A stretch of 39,308 bases of DNA. Origin: a virus. A model generated the notes under the pieces. It worked only from the letters and a program-made list of their open reading frames with translations. It did not search any database and was not told the origin of the DNA. Made by a program: the position numbers and the translations under genes. The stretch lies in IMG/VR virus record IMGVR_UViG_3300049846_002207, positions 1-39,308 of that record; one strand, given 5' to 3'. Shown one piece after another: positions 29,932 through 38,371 of the stretch (position 1 is its first letter; every line of letters starts with the position of its first letter).

Positions 29932-31336
29932 TCTCTACAGGCTCCTCTTGATCGATCGGCTCATCCTCTGGCTCCTCGACTTCGATCGTGTTTTCTTCGT
30001 CGATCTCTTTGATAAACTCCTCAATTTCTTCTTCACTCATCTCTGGATATAATTTTTTGAGCGCATATTTTCTTGAGATAAGTCCAGCCTCAAGCTCTAG
30101 CTTAATGTCTGCAACAAGCTGACTTCTATCCATAAGCGGAGTCGGATCTCTAAACTCAACAGTTACCTTAGCTAATGGAGAAAACAATGCAGACTGCTCG
30201 ATCTGCATTTTGCTAACCCAGTATGGATGCATGTGATGCATAACCAGATCCCATAGCTCAGTCTCGATCGCTTTAAATATCTCGACTTGCTTCTCTTTCA
30301 TCGATGATGCATCGATATGGTCTAGTGCTTTACTAAAGCCAGAGATTGCGCTCTTTCCGTCTGTGTTCATCGCTTGACTTGAAACTAAGCCCTTCGACTC
30401 AAGCCACATATTAAGCTCTGCAGTGATTAGATTTAGCACTGCATCGATCTCGACTTGTGGCTTGATCACTCCGACTTCTGGTCTAGCTGTCGGATTATTC
30501 GGATCAGACTTAAAGCTCCAAAAAGCATTCGGATTCATCTCGAGATTTTTCTCATCGAGATCCACGCCGTACATCACACTAAAAGCCTGAAACATTACTG
30601 CATAGTTTAGATCGCTAAGCAGAATCGGAATGATCTTAGTCATCTTAAGCGTATCCTCGTCTGCTAATGGCATAATCAAGTTTTCAGATAAATTGCCATA
30701 TACAAACGGGAGTCTGCCGAACATATTCACGCCGTCGCCATTATCGAACGCAAGCATTCTGTCGATCAGCACTGTCTTATCCTCGTCGATAATAACCCAT
30801 TCATCATTCGAGTAGATGCTGAAAATCTGCTTATTATCTTTTGTCTTTCCATCAAGGATAACGATATGTGTTGGCTTTGTTGGATTAACAGGATCAAGAG
30901 ATATTGCAACGAATCTATCCGACGGGATGAATCTCAATGCGGGCTTCATGTTGTACACGTAAGGCTGGATTAATGTGTTCTTGTAGAGATTCAGCGCCTC
31001 GTTAGATTGATTCATTCTAAAGTTCGCACGCATCTCGTGCTCATACCAAGACAGAAGCTCCTCGTCTTGCTCAGTGCCATCAACTACTTCTCGCACTACT
31101 TGCGAGCCATATATTGTCGACTGCTTATCAACTATCTTTCTTAAAATATTTATCGGCACAATTCTATTTTTGGCGACAGCATACGACTTCGGAGACAGCT
31201 GCTCCTTTAGATCATTCTGGACATAAGTCAGTAGGTCGCCCTCGAAAATATTGAATAGCTTTTTGTTGTGCTCTAATAGTTGTGCGTGTTTCTTAGTGGC
31301 TTCAAGTAGGACGGGAATCTGCTCTTTAAGACTCAT
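29915..31336 (-). CDS. Portal protein
   Basis: A 473-residue protein directly after the large terminase, overlapping it by four bases. It has a beta-rich wing (VPINILRKIVDKQSTIYG; LRFIPSDRFVAISLDPVNP), a helical stem region near FSKALDHIDASSMKEKQVEI, and an acidic C-terminal tail (EEPEDEPIDQEEP). This is the plan of SPP1-type/HK97-type portals, the dodecameric DNA entry ring. Length is normal. Confidence 0.9.
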   Translation of the reverse strand: MSLKEQIPVLLEATKKHAQLLEHNKKLFNIFEGDLLTYVQNDLKEQLSPKSYAVAKNRIVPINILRKIVDKQSTIYGSQVVREVVDGTEQDEELLSWYEHEMRANFRMNQSNEALNLYKNTLIQPYVYNMKPALRFIPSDRFVAISLDPVNPTKPTHIVILDGKTKDNKQIFSIYSNDEWVIIDEDKTVLIDRMLAFDNGDGVNMFGRLPFVYGNLSENLIMPLADEDTLKMTKIIPILLSDLNYAVMFQAFSVMYGVDLDEKNLEMNPNAFWSFKSDPNNPTARPEVGVIKPQVEIDAVLNLITAELNMWLESKGLVSSQAMNTDGKSAISGFSKALDHIDASSMKEKQVEIFKAIETELWDLVMHHMHPYWVSKMQIEQSALFSPLAKVTVEFRDPTPLMDRSQLVADIKLELEAGLISRKYALKKLYPEMSEEEIEEFIKEIDEENTIEVEEPEDEPIDQEEPVENGESN

Positions 31337-32616
31337 AGTTGAATTGTCCTTTGTTCTTTGATAGGCAAAAACGGATCAAGCTTCCATAAACCATAGCCTA
31401 ACGCATCGCTAATATGCGTCAACATTTTATTTTCACCCTTTTGGTCTGGCTTGTTGTCTTTCCATACCACTTTCTGCAGATCATTAATGAGCTTTTTGCA
31501 TTTCGGATCGATCATAACTCGACCCTCCATAAGTATTCGGTTTACGTTATTGACCCTATCCATAACAAATGGATTTCTAGAACTTTCAACATAGAATCCA
31601 TTGTTTTTTAATATTTCAAAATCACTTATGCCGGATGTTTTTCTATTCGCACCAGTGGAGTCAGGTATTACTCGAGCACCACCGAAACCCTTTTTCTTTA
31701 AAGTGTCGCACATTTTATAAGTATCGGAGTTTTCCAAATACACTTCATCGATAAACATAAACTTTCTATCAACATACTGAAACACAACTGCAGTCATCGG
31801 GTTCACGTTAAAGTCCATCCCGACAAATATTGTCCCCGGCGTCAAAAGTGTTGGCTTAACGTGATCATCATATTTAAATCCATAGTAAACCTGGCCCTCT
31901 GATTCATCAGTGAATGTGCCCTCAAGAAATCGCTTTCGATCTTTCTCGGGTAACTTCTCTAATATCTTTAGATATTCATCGTCTAAGTTAGCGATGTTGT
32001 CGATCGGATTCATTAGCAGATGATCATAATCTTTCGGGTCAACTTTTGTTTCTTCAATCGGGTCAATGCCTTTGATGAATAGCCAATAACTCCAGTGCGA
32101 TTTTGTCGGAGGGTTTTCATCGTAAAATAGTTTTTTCTTAAGCGAATTCTTTTCAGCTAATCTCGTCTTAACCAAAGGGATGCTCGAATATGGAATCTGT
32201 GAACACTCGTTGAAATATATCGTCGAGTATTCTGTCCCTAAGATTTTCTCGATGCGTTCTTTATCATCAAGGCCTGCTACCCATATCTCAGATCCGTTCG
32301 GCAGAGTGTAGTAATAATCGGTTTTGTTTGGCTTCGCTCTTAGCTGAGGAAATGCAAGTGACAGGACCTTTGGGAGCGTATCAAGCCAAATGGATCGCTT
32401 AGCATGGTTAAAATTCAAACGCACTATTAGATGCTTCGATTTCGTTTTGCACGCTCTGATTATGATCTGTCTAACAATGATCGCTGTCTTGCCAGATCGA
32501 CTTCCGCCAAAGAGCATGATCTCCTTAGCGTCGCCTGACATTTTTCTGACGGCTTCTTTTTGCTTTTCGGTCTTGATGAATTTTAGCTCATCGACCTCAT
32601 GCTTTTTCGTCGTCAC
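31333..32616 (-). CDS. Terminase large subunit
   Basis: A 427-residue packaging motor. Walker A GGSRSGKT is at residues 37-44, Walker B with catalytic Glu137 in STIYFNECSQ. The nuclease domain shows FVGMDFNVNP near 267, VIPDSTG near 320 and HISDALGYG near 403, the acidic cluster of RNase-H-like terminase nucleases. The family is the PBSX/Terminase_3-6 type. It starts at GTG 32616, 20 bases inside the small subunit gene, without a clear ribosome site, so coupling is likely. Confidence 0.95.
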   Translation of the reverse strand: MTTKKHEVDELKFIKTEKQKEAVRKMSGDAKEIMLFGGSRSGKTAIIVRQIIIRACKTKSKHLIVRLNFNHAKRSIWLDTLPKVLSLAFPQLRAKPNKTDYYYTLPNGSEIWVAGLDDKERIEKILGTEYSTIYFNECSQIPYSSIPLVKTRLAEKNSLKKKLFYDENPPTKSHWSYWLFIKGIDPIEETKVDPKDYDHLLMNPIDNIANLDDEYLKILEKLPEKDRKRFLEGTFTDESEGQVYYGFKYDDHVKPTLLTPGTIFVGMDFNVNPMTAVVFQYVDRKFMFIDEVYLENSDTYKMCDTLKKKGFGGARVIPDSTGANRKTSGISDFEILKNNGFYVESSRNPFVMDRVNNVNRILMEGRVMIDPKCKKLINDLQKVVWKDNKPDQKGENKMLTHISDALGYGLWKLDPFLPIKEQRTIQL

Positions 32617-33040
32617 TGTCTATCTTTATTGTTATCTTTGAATCATTCAAATCAATGTCTTGCTTCTCTCGCCATTTGTCTGGCTGTCTGTTCTTTAGCC
32701 AAAAGATCATTGATGTTGGGTCTGGCGGATAATGCTCTATGTATTCATGAGTCACAACTTCGCCGTTTTTATTTAAGAAAACTTTTGTTGCTTTGGCTGA
32801 ATAGCCTGTTGCTCTTTGAAGTAGAGTTGCCTCTACCATTGAGTCAGCTACCTCTTTCACTTCTTTTAGGGACCGCAGAAAGTCTGGGTTTGATTTTTTC
32901 CAGTCTTCTAGTGTTCTTTCTGAAATTCCAACAATCTCTGCGACCTCTGAATCCTTAAGAGAATGCTCGTACATTTTCAGGATTTGTTTTTTTAGCGCCT
33001 CATTGAATAGAGACGGCCTTCCCATTTTTTTCTTAGCCAC
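32597..33040 (-). CDS. Terminase small subunit
   Basis: A 147-residue protein. GTG 33040 has GGGAGG seven bases ahead, so I prefer it to the GTG at 33055. Residues include a helix-turn-helix (ALKKQILKMYEHSLKDSEVA, then GISERTLEDWKK), a helical oligomerisation part and an acidic end (DSDDEKA). Small terminases bind pac or cos DNA and load the large subunit. Its place just before the large subunit gene is standard. Confidence 0.88.
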   Translation of the reverse strand: MAKKKMGRPSLFNEALKKQILKMYEHSLKDSEVAEIVGISERTLEDWKKSNPDFLRSLKEVKEVADSMVEATLLQRATGYSAKATKVFLNKNGEVVTHEYIEHYPPDPTSMIFWLKNRQPDKWREKQDIDLNDSKITIKIDSDDEKA

Positions 33041-33180
33041 TGGCTGTCCTCCCACTGGGATTTAGTCTTGATCGCGCACTAATTTGTTGAATTTGTCAAT
33101 ATGCTATCCATAGAATAATACCAATAGCCCGTCTTTTTTCGAGTTTTCACCACTCAAGATCGCATTATCATGCTGACAGT

Positions 33181-33798
33181 TTAGCCTTTAATTATTTTCT
33201 CTGGGCTATTTTTATCGATAATCATCTGAGCGATATTAACAAAACCGAGAAGTTCAAGCGAGATACTGCCAGATAATTTTCTTCTCTTTCTCCAAACGCC
33301 GTCACCGTCACGAGATCCAGCATCGTTAGTGTTGAACTCTATAGTGACCAAATCTCCGTCAAAGTCCTCGACAATACCAACATGCCCACGAGATTTATCC
33401 TTGCGAGATCTCCAGAAAATAAGAGAGGCCCTTGTTGGATTTTTCGATTTGTATTTCTCATTGATCTTTGCCCATACTCGCTGCGTGCTGCCACCTTCTG
33501 GCATTGGGTTTTGCAAATTTAGTTTTAAGCAAGCCGATTGCACAACGTGCTGAACGCCATACATGCAGTATGGAGATCCAAGCGATCCGCCTTGCGATTG
33601 AATTAGCGCATCGATTTGTGGTGAGCGATTGTTGCCCTTTGTTTCTCTCACTCCAATCCATGCAGATGCCATGAAAATAATTTCGTCTTGGATTTTCTTT
33701 TTTAATGTAACAGTGCCATCGTCAACGGGGGGTTTATCAATAATTGGCGACGGTTGTTTTGGCTTAAGAATGTCTTTAAGAAAATCCCAGAATGCCAT
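33181..33798 (-). CDS. CHAP-domain endolysin
   Basis: A 205-residue protein whose CHAP fold runs from about residue 40 to 175. Cys78 in GSPYCMYGVQ, His139 in RGHVGIVED and Glu154/Asn156 in TIEFNTN form the catalytic set. CHAP enzymes cut peptidoglycan as amidases or endopeptidases. The N-terminal 30 residues (LKPKQPSPIIDKPPV) are a Pro-rich linker without a signal peptide, so holin-type release is needed. It lies before the terminase genes, far from the lipoprotein/lysis-type cluster. Confidence 0.88.
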   Translation of the reverse strand: MAFWDFLKDILKPKQPSPIIDKPPVDDGTVTLKKKIQDEIIFMASAWIGVRETKGNNRSPQIDALIQSQGGSLGSPYCMYGVQHVVQSACLKLNLQNPMPEGGSTQRVWAKINEKYKSKNPTRASLIFWRSRKDKSRGHVGIVEDFDGDLVTIEFNTNDAGSRDGDGVWRKRRKLSGSISLELLGFVNIAQMIIDKNSPEKIIKG

Positions 33799-33800
33799 GC

Positions 33801-34082
33801 TTATTTTTGCCTCATCTTGAAGTTTTCAGTGATAGCTTTTGCGATCGTATCGCATATCACTTCAATCAGTTTTTCATCGATAGAAAGGTTAATGCTAACC
33901 CTTGCGAACACGCAATGGATAATTTCATGTATCAGCGTTATTTGCGTTTCTTCTGGGCTTAGGGATGCGTCGATTACTATTTCGTTTCGATCTTGATCGT
34001 AAAAACCATATAGACTTGTTTTCGATAAAAGATCTTTTTTTAAAATCACTTTTGTTTTTTTGCCAAAAATCATTAAGTTCAT
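33801..34082 (-). CDS. Zinc metallopeptidase-like protein (HExxH)
   Basis: A 93-residue protein with HEIIH (His52, Glu53, His56) after strands typical of compact phage metallopeptidases (YDQDRNEIVIDASLSPEETQ). The following helix (DEKLIEVICDTIAKAI) supplies a Glu that may be the third zinc ligand. Fold resembles ImmA/IrrE- or SprT-like mini peptidases. Its 5' 158 bases are also read in another frame as the end of the HNH gene. Substrate unknown. Confidence 0.75.
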   Translation of the reverse strand: MNLMIFGKKTKVILKKDLLSKTSLYGFYDQDRNEIVIDASLSPEETQITLIHEIIHCVFARVSINLSIDEKLIEVICDTIAKAITENFKMRQK

Positions 34083-34479
34083 TAATGGCTCCGTCCTGGA
34101 TTTTTTTGACGTTAGTTTTCGCTATTTGTTTTGTTTTTTTGATGAATTCCTCAAGCGTGAGGTCGCGCTTCATGTAGTTGCATGGCCCACAGCATGGCAT
34201 GACATTTCCACGGACATAGCCGAGGCGAGAATCAATGCGATCGATGCCTTGGTATGTGATGTTAAACTTCTCGTATACTCTGTGCTTATATAAATTCGAT
34301 GGGCCTGCTTGGCAGATATAGCATTTGAGAGAGATCAGATATTTGAAATCCTCGAAGGATAGTGAGAATTCGAGTTTTCTTTTTTTGGCTTTGTGTCTGT
34401 ATTTCCCTAATAGCTGATTAACCGAGGCATCAAATTCTCGTTTGAGCGCCCGTTTTTTGGCACGATAGGTATTTGCCAT
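33925..34479 (-). CDS. HNH endonuclease
   Basis: A 184-residue basic protein. Zinc pairs CYIC (Cys53, Cys56) and CGPCN (Cys97, Cys100) flank GIDRIDSRLGYVRGNVMP, an HNH core with Asp80/Asp83 and Asn92. The nuclease domain ends near residue 130; the last 52 residues are Lys/Arg/Asn-rich and overlap the metallopeptidase in another frame. HNH enzymes close to terminase genes often assist packaging, whereas free-standing ones may be homing enzymes. The start has no strong ribosome site. Confidence 0.82.
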   Translation of the reverse strand: MANTYRAKKRALKREFDASVNQLLGKYRHKAKKRKLEFSLSFEDFKYLISLKCYICQAGPSNLYKHRVYEKFNITYQGIDRIDSRLGYVRGNVMPCCGPCNYMKRDLTLEEFIKKTKQIAKTNVKKIQDGAINELNDFWQKNKSDFKKRSFIENKSIWFLRSRSKRNSNRRIPKPRRNANNADT

Positions 34480-34532
34480 GCAGATATTTCAGCACGAAAT
34501 ATGGGCAATTGAATTTAAGAAAGTTTAAGATT

Positions 34533-34769
34533 TCATCTTTCTCTTATGCGCTGCAATATAATATCTGGATGTTCGTCTGGCTTGTGGCCTCTTGCGTGCC
34601 ATAGCTCCTGTAAGGCCACGTACTGGTATTCTCCGGCGAGAAGCCATCTAACATAGTCATCCGGCACTTCGTCGATTGTACGGCCTTTGTGGGCGCCAAA
34701 AGTGATCTCCCAAGGGCCCATTACGCAGGCTGGGCATTGGCTTGGCTTAACTTCGTTGTCTTGCTTCAC
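34533..34769 (-). CDS. DUF3820-type small protein
   Basis: A 78-residue protein starting at GTG 34769, with GGA seven bases ahead and 23 bases inside the upstream gene. The core ITFGAHKGRTIDEVPDDYVR followed by WLLAGEY matches the DUF3820 (putative quorum-sensing-regulated virulence factor) pattern, also found as a C-terminal part of some exonucleases. The N-terminus has a CPAC pair that may bind zinc. Function in phages is unknown. Confidence 0.78.
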   Translation of the reverse strand: MKQDNEVKPSQCPACVMGPWEITFGAHKGRTIDEVPDDYVRWLLAGEYQYVALQELWHARGHKPDEHPDIILQRIRER

Positions 34770-35241
34770 AGAAAAATCCAGAATCAGGCTTTATCATGTA
34801 CAATGGGGAATCTTTATCCGCCCCTGCGCGGTGTAGATAAATTCCCCTGCGAAGCGAAATATAGGCATTTAACCTGTCTTGTGGGTTTTTAACAACCTTG
34901 TACTCACTACAAAGAAGTGCAGCGTATATTAGGGCGCCATTGGAAATATATTCGCCTACAGCATCCTCGACGATATGCTTAAAGCCATAAGAAAAATAAA
35001 CTCTATTTTTTGGAAGTAATGGATGGATATTCTTTAAAAACCTAATAGCTTTGTCGACTTCTCTAAAGACAAATTTTCTTTTTTCATCGTCCGTGCGCCT
35101 ATGCCACCACATGAGCGGCTCAAGTCCCGCGTCCCAGGCAACAAACTTAAATGCACCCACATCAACGCTCGTCGCTTCGACTAATGGAAACCCGTCCAAT
35201 TGCTCATCCTGCTTGAGATAAACTTCAAAATTTCTCGCCAT
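34747..35241 (-). CDS. Hypothetical protein near replication module
   Basis: A 164-residue protein with GGAGG seven bases ahead of ATG. The segment VYFSYGFKHIVEDAVGEYIS followed by NGALIYAALL is a helical motif I have seen as a type in phage early proteins of unknown function (SYGxKH...GEYxSNG), but I cannot name a family. It lies between the iteron region and the DUF3820 gene. No enzymatic residues are evident apart from the His-Glu pair. Confidence 0.65.
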   Translation of the reverse strand: MARNFEVYLKQDEQLDGFPLVEATSVDVGAFKFVAWDAGLEPLMWWHRRTDDEKRKFVFREVDKAIRFLKNIHPLLPKNRVYFSYGFKHIVEDAVGEYISNGALIYAALLCSEYKVVKNPQDRLNAYISLRRGIYLHRAGADKDSPLYMIKPDSGFFCEARQRS

Positions 35242-35537
35242 ACTTTTGCCTCCGCTGATGGGGAGGTGTAAATTGAACTAAAATTGAAGTCAATTATTTG
35301 TCGCATCGCAATGGTCGTTTTTAAGGTCGTTTTCGGGGTCGTTTTCGGAAAAAAACCCCATTCACTATACAAAAATAAAATGCATTTTCATTTTCCGATT
35401 TTTTTCTAAATTTTTACCTACCTCTATTTCAATATTTTTACGACTTTACGACCTTTTTAGTATTTATATTAATAATATTATATACTTAAGTAGGTCGTTT
35501 TTTGGTCGTTTTTTGGTCGTAAAGTCGTCTTTTTTTG
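35242..35537. other. Candidate replication origin with iterons
   Basis: This 296-bp gap lies next to the primase-helicase gene. Cluster 1 is GGTCGTTTT at 35313, 35325 and 35337, exactly 12 bp apart. Cluster 2 is GGTCGT at 35493, 35504 and 35515, 11 bp apart. ACGACTTTACGACC (35440-35453) is the exact reverse complement of GGTCGTAAAGTCGT (35515-35528), enclosing 61 bp that include a stretch of nearly pure A/T (35456-35490). Tandem sites, a palindrome and an easily melted core are the marks of an iteron origin. A small ORF through cluster 1 (35181-35372) is a repeat artefact. Confidence 0.65.
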
Positions 35538-38042
35538 TCATTCTTTGCAAATATAGGTAACAAATCCGCTGAAAGTGACTCCGCCCTTTCCTTTTGAATT
35601 CTTCTCAAGTTTCGACTTTACCTCAAGTTCCCTAAAAAACTGCTGCTTTGATAGGCATCCACGGTTTGCCATTTTACACCAGTGCGCGAAGTCGGAATAT
35701 ATATCTTTGCCTAAAGTTGTAGCATTTTGACTGCTCTTTTGCTCGATTATAAATTTAGAATCCCATTCTCCAGTCCTAATCTCTTCTAAATAAAGAGTGA
35801 CACTGTCAGTCAAGCTTTGCCATTCTTTAACAAAAGTTTTCGATGATTCTGTCTCTATATACTTAAACTCCGCTGAGATTAAATCAGCGAGCCCAATTTT
35901 TGCGAAATCCAATACGCTACCAGAGTCACGCATCCATATCTGATCGGCGAACTCAATAAAGCTAGCAGCTGATGCGTTTTCGCTATCAAAGGATTTTTTG
36001 AATTTAACTATCGAAACCCTGTTATTTAATGCGCCCGAATTTCCCTCGTATGTGTTCGGCATGATGTTGCAACAATAGATATGCAGAAAGGGGAGTGTAG
36101 CTCTAACTTTCTTAAGTCCTTTTCTATCAATATCAACGGGAGATTTGTCGCGAACCCCCTTCAATGTGTTTACGTCAAGCTCACATCCCTTTGGAAGCTC
36201 TAGAACTATATTTGCAATTTTCCCGATAGCGTTTTCCCAATTGAATCTGTCGCCTCCATTGCCTTGAATTATTGGCAACACGCTTGAGACGTTTTGCTCG
36301 CCAAGTAGTTTTTTAATTAGCAGGGCGAAAGTTGACTTGCCGGAGTTTGAAGCGCCCTCAATGAAAAAAATCCATGGGACGAACGGCACAAGCGCTGCTC
36401 CCATCATTTGCTTAAGTATGCGAAAGTTTTCTTGTCCGATGTCGTTTATTCTGCCCTTAAGATATTCGTTAAACATCCCGTTTCTTGGCAGGCCATCAGT
36501 CTTTAAAAATGGAAATGGGGCGCAGTAGGCTAGATAATCATTTTTGTCGTGCTCTTTGTATTTTAAATCGACCTTTCCTTGCTCATTCACTTCGACTTCT
36601 ATGGTCGTGTCGCTGAAATTAAATTTGTTAGGACTTGAAGTAAAAAAGCAGTTATTTTCAGGGGCTATTGGGATTTTTGCTATCACTTGATTTGATAGGT
36701 TCTTTACCTTAGTTATGTTCGCTTTGTTTTTGTACGCATGAATCGACATCTTATCTATGAGATCACGAAACTGCTCTTTGCCAATTCTTTCCCAGTGAGT
36801 GTCTGCCCATCTGAAAAATTCATCACCTGCTTTGCAGATTTCTGGCATTTCTTGAAGTATTTTGTCAGCTATTTCGCCCTCTGATAATCCAATCATTGGA
36901 TTTTCGCGAGCTTGATTTTCAACTTTTTGCTTCTCTGTTAAGTCGACAGGTTCATGTCTTTTGCCGGGATTTAGATGCGAATAGACTTTGCATTTTCCAG
37001 AGCAGTAGGCTTTTTTGATTGGATCATAGCATGAGAATTTGTAGCTATTTTTTTTGGCATATGCATCGATAACCATTTTCATAGTTTCTTCGACTCTCAT
37101 TATGTCTCTTTCGTACATCCTATTTGCCCATTTTTTCATTCTGTGGACAGCCAGGCTGACTGCTAGCCCTGTCTTTTGCATATCGCAAATCATGCGAAAT
37201 GCTATATCGTGCCGGTTGAATTGAGGTAGATGGCAATCCATCATTTTTTCGATGCATTTTTTTCCGTCGAAAGTTTCATACGCAAGAGATTCATCCTCAT
37301 CAAGCATAAGTCCGTTTGGGACTTCGACGAGTTGACTTGGTTTGAATTGTTTTTCAGCTCTTGTTTTTATTTCTTCTGTTTCTTTGTCGTCGATACATAG
37401 CCAGTCAATTTTCTGCTCTGGAGAAATTGGGTGCTTGTATGAAAGATTCTGTTGTACTTTTGCGATTTCTCTAATTTGCTCAATGGTTAAATTTTCCCAG
37501 CCAAAACCACAGTCTGTTAATCTTGTTTTGTATAGTTTTGTTTTTAAATTTAATGACCTATAAGCTCGAAATTTTCTTGATGGGTCCCATATCGCGAGGT
37601 CGATTGTTTTAAATTCTTTTTGAAGTTTTGAAAGAATCTCTTTGACGTGCAGGCTGACCTCTCTATGTCCGCCCGATTTTATCCCAAATGCATCCATATG
37701 TACGGCAACATGAAAGCCCTTGTTGCCCGAAAAATAGATTTGGAAATCGCATTTACTTTCATCAAGTTTTTGGACAAAAAGCTTAACATCCTCCCACGCC
37801 TCCGCTCCCGGCGTTTCGCTTTCTTTGTCGTCAAAATCTAGATGGATAGTTTCAAATACTGGACATATTTCGCCCGAGTACTCCTTAAATTCTTCTCTGG
37901 CTTCTAAATCATAAAAACAATGATAAGCCTCAGAATCACTTGAGTGTTTTGCTATTAGCTCCTCAAGTTGATCCGCCTTTACAATTGCGCTGCCGGATAG
38001 CTTTGACCTAGTTGATTTTACGAAATAGTTTGAATCTATCAT
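35538..38042 (-). CDS. Primase (AEP/PrimPol-type) fused to SF3 helicase
   Basis: An 834-residue protein from ATG 38042, preceded by AGAGGG; a longer frame to 38138 runs into a hairpin. N-terminal AEP motifs: HLDFDD (Asp69, Asp71), SGNKGFH at 105-111, IWDP with Asp153. A three-Cys stretch near 340-355 (CYDPIKKAYCSGKC) may bind zinc. The C-terminal D5/SF3 helicase has Walker A EGASNSGKST near 562, Walker B IVLELP near 612 and sensor YCCNIMPN near 657. Such proteins prime and unwind DNA in phages such as NrS-1 and in plasmids. No separate polymerase gene is seen. Confidence 0.93.
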   Translation of the reverse strand: MIDSNYFVKSTRSKLSGSAIVKADQLEELIAKHSSDSEAYHCFYDLEAREEFKEYSGEICPVFETIHLDFDDKESETPGAEAWEDVKLFVQKLDESKCDFQIYFSGNKGFHVAVHMDAFGIKSGGHREVSLHVKEILSKLQKEFKTIDLAIWDPSRKFRAYRSLNLKTKLYKTRLTDCGFGWENLTIEQIREIAKVQQNLSYKHPISPEQKIDWLCIDDKETEEIKTRAEKQFKPSQLVEVPNGLMLDEDESLAYETFDGKKCIEKMMDCHLPQFNRHDIAFRMICDMQKTGLAVSLAVHRMKKWANRMYERDIMRVEETMKMVIDAYAKKNSYKFSCYDPIKKAYCSGKCKVYSHLNPGKRHEPVDLTEKQKVENQARENPMIGLSEGEIADKILQEMPEICKAGDEFFRWADTHWERIGKEQFRDLIDKMSIHAYKNKANITKVKNLSNQVIAKIPIAPENNCFFTSSPNKFNFSDTTIEVEVNEQGKVDLKYKEHDKNDYLAYCAPFPFLKTDGLPRNGMFNEYLKGRINDIGQENFRILKQMMGAALVPFVPWIFFIEGASNSGKSTFALLIKKLLGEQNVSSVLPIIQGNGGDRFNWENAIGKIANIVLELPKGCELDVNTLKGVRDKSPVDIDRKGLKKVRATLPFLHIYCCNIMPNTYEGNSGALNNRVSIVKFKKSFDSENASAASFIEFADQIWMRDSGSVLDFAKIGLADLISAEFKYIETESSKTFVKEWQSLTDSVTLYLEEIRTGEWDSKFIIEQKSSQNATTLGKDIYSDFAHWCKMANRGCLSKQQFFRELEVKSKLEKNSKGKGGVTFSGFVTYICKE

Positions 38043-38371
38043 TTTAAACCCTCTTGCATTTTTTTCGTTTGACATAAAGAAATAGACGACATAACCTGCA
38101 CCCCTCTTGCATTTGGTTCTATGTTTCAGTTTGCGCAAAAGGCTTCGAGTTCTCCTCGGGGCCTTTTGTCTTTTTGGAGCCTAAAACCGTACTCGTAAAA
38201 TCATTGCCGTTTCAACAAAATAAACCCTAGTACTCACGCCCGGCGGCGCACCACTATATATAGTTAGCCCATATTTTACGCATTGCCACATGCTGATTTT
38301 TATCTTGCACTTTGGTCGAGGTCCTAGTTAACGTGTGTTCACGGAAAAACATAAAACAAAGGAGACATTCG
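38043..38371. promoter_or_regulatory. Divergent control region between the two arms
   Basis: A 329-bp stretch with no convincing gene, placed between the primase start and the recombinase start, so promoters for both arms must lie here or nearby. It holds a hairpin (38137-38167), a GC-rich spot (CGCCCGGCGGCG near 38239) and AT-rich patches (CTATATATAG near 38253; CATATTTTACG). TTGCAC at 38305 could be a -35 for the (+) arm but its -10 is poor. I cannot place promoters with confidence. Confidence 0.5.
38137..38175 (+). terminator. Hairpin with T tracts, terminator-like
   Basis: AAAAGGC (38137-38143) pairs with GCCTTTT (38161-38167), and inside CGAG (38146-38149) pairs with CTCG (38155-38158). 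On (+) it is followed by GTCTTTTT, the form of a Rho-independent terminator. No (+) gene ends here, so it may stop antisense transcripts from entering the recombinase unit, or act as a structured leader in the primase transcript. Confidence 0.5.

Noticed and set aside
33056-33180. Sigma70-type promoter before the terminase genes (TTGACA at 33094-33099 on the minus strand)
   Set aside because: The expected -10 position reads CGCGAT; no acceptable partner box at 16-18 bp.
35181-35372. 63-codon (-) ORF rich in Lys-Thr-Thr
   Set aside because: The repeats are the 12-bp iterons read in frame; it overlaps the start of a gene with a better ribosome site.
38043-38138. Primase starting at ATG 38138
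   Set aside because: The extra 32 residues run through a hairpin, and ATG 38042 has AGAGGG at a good distance.
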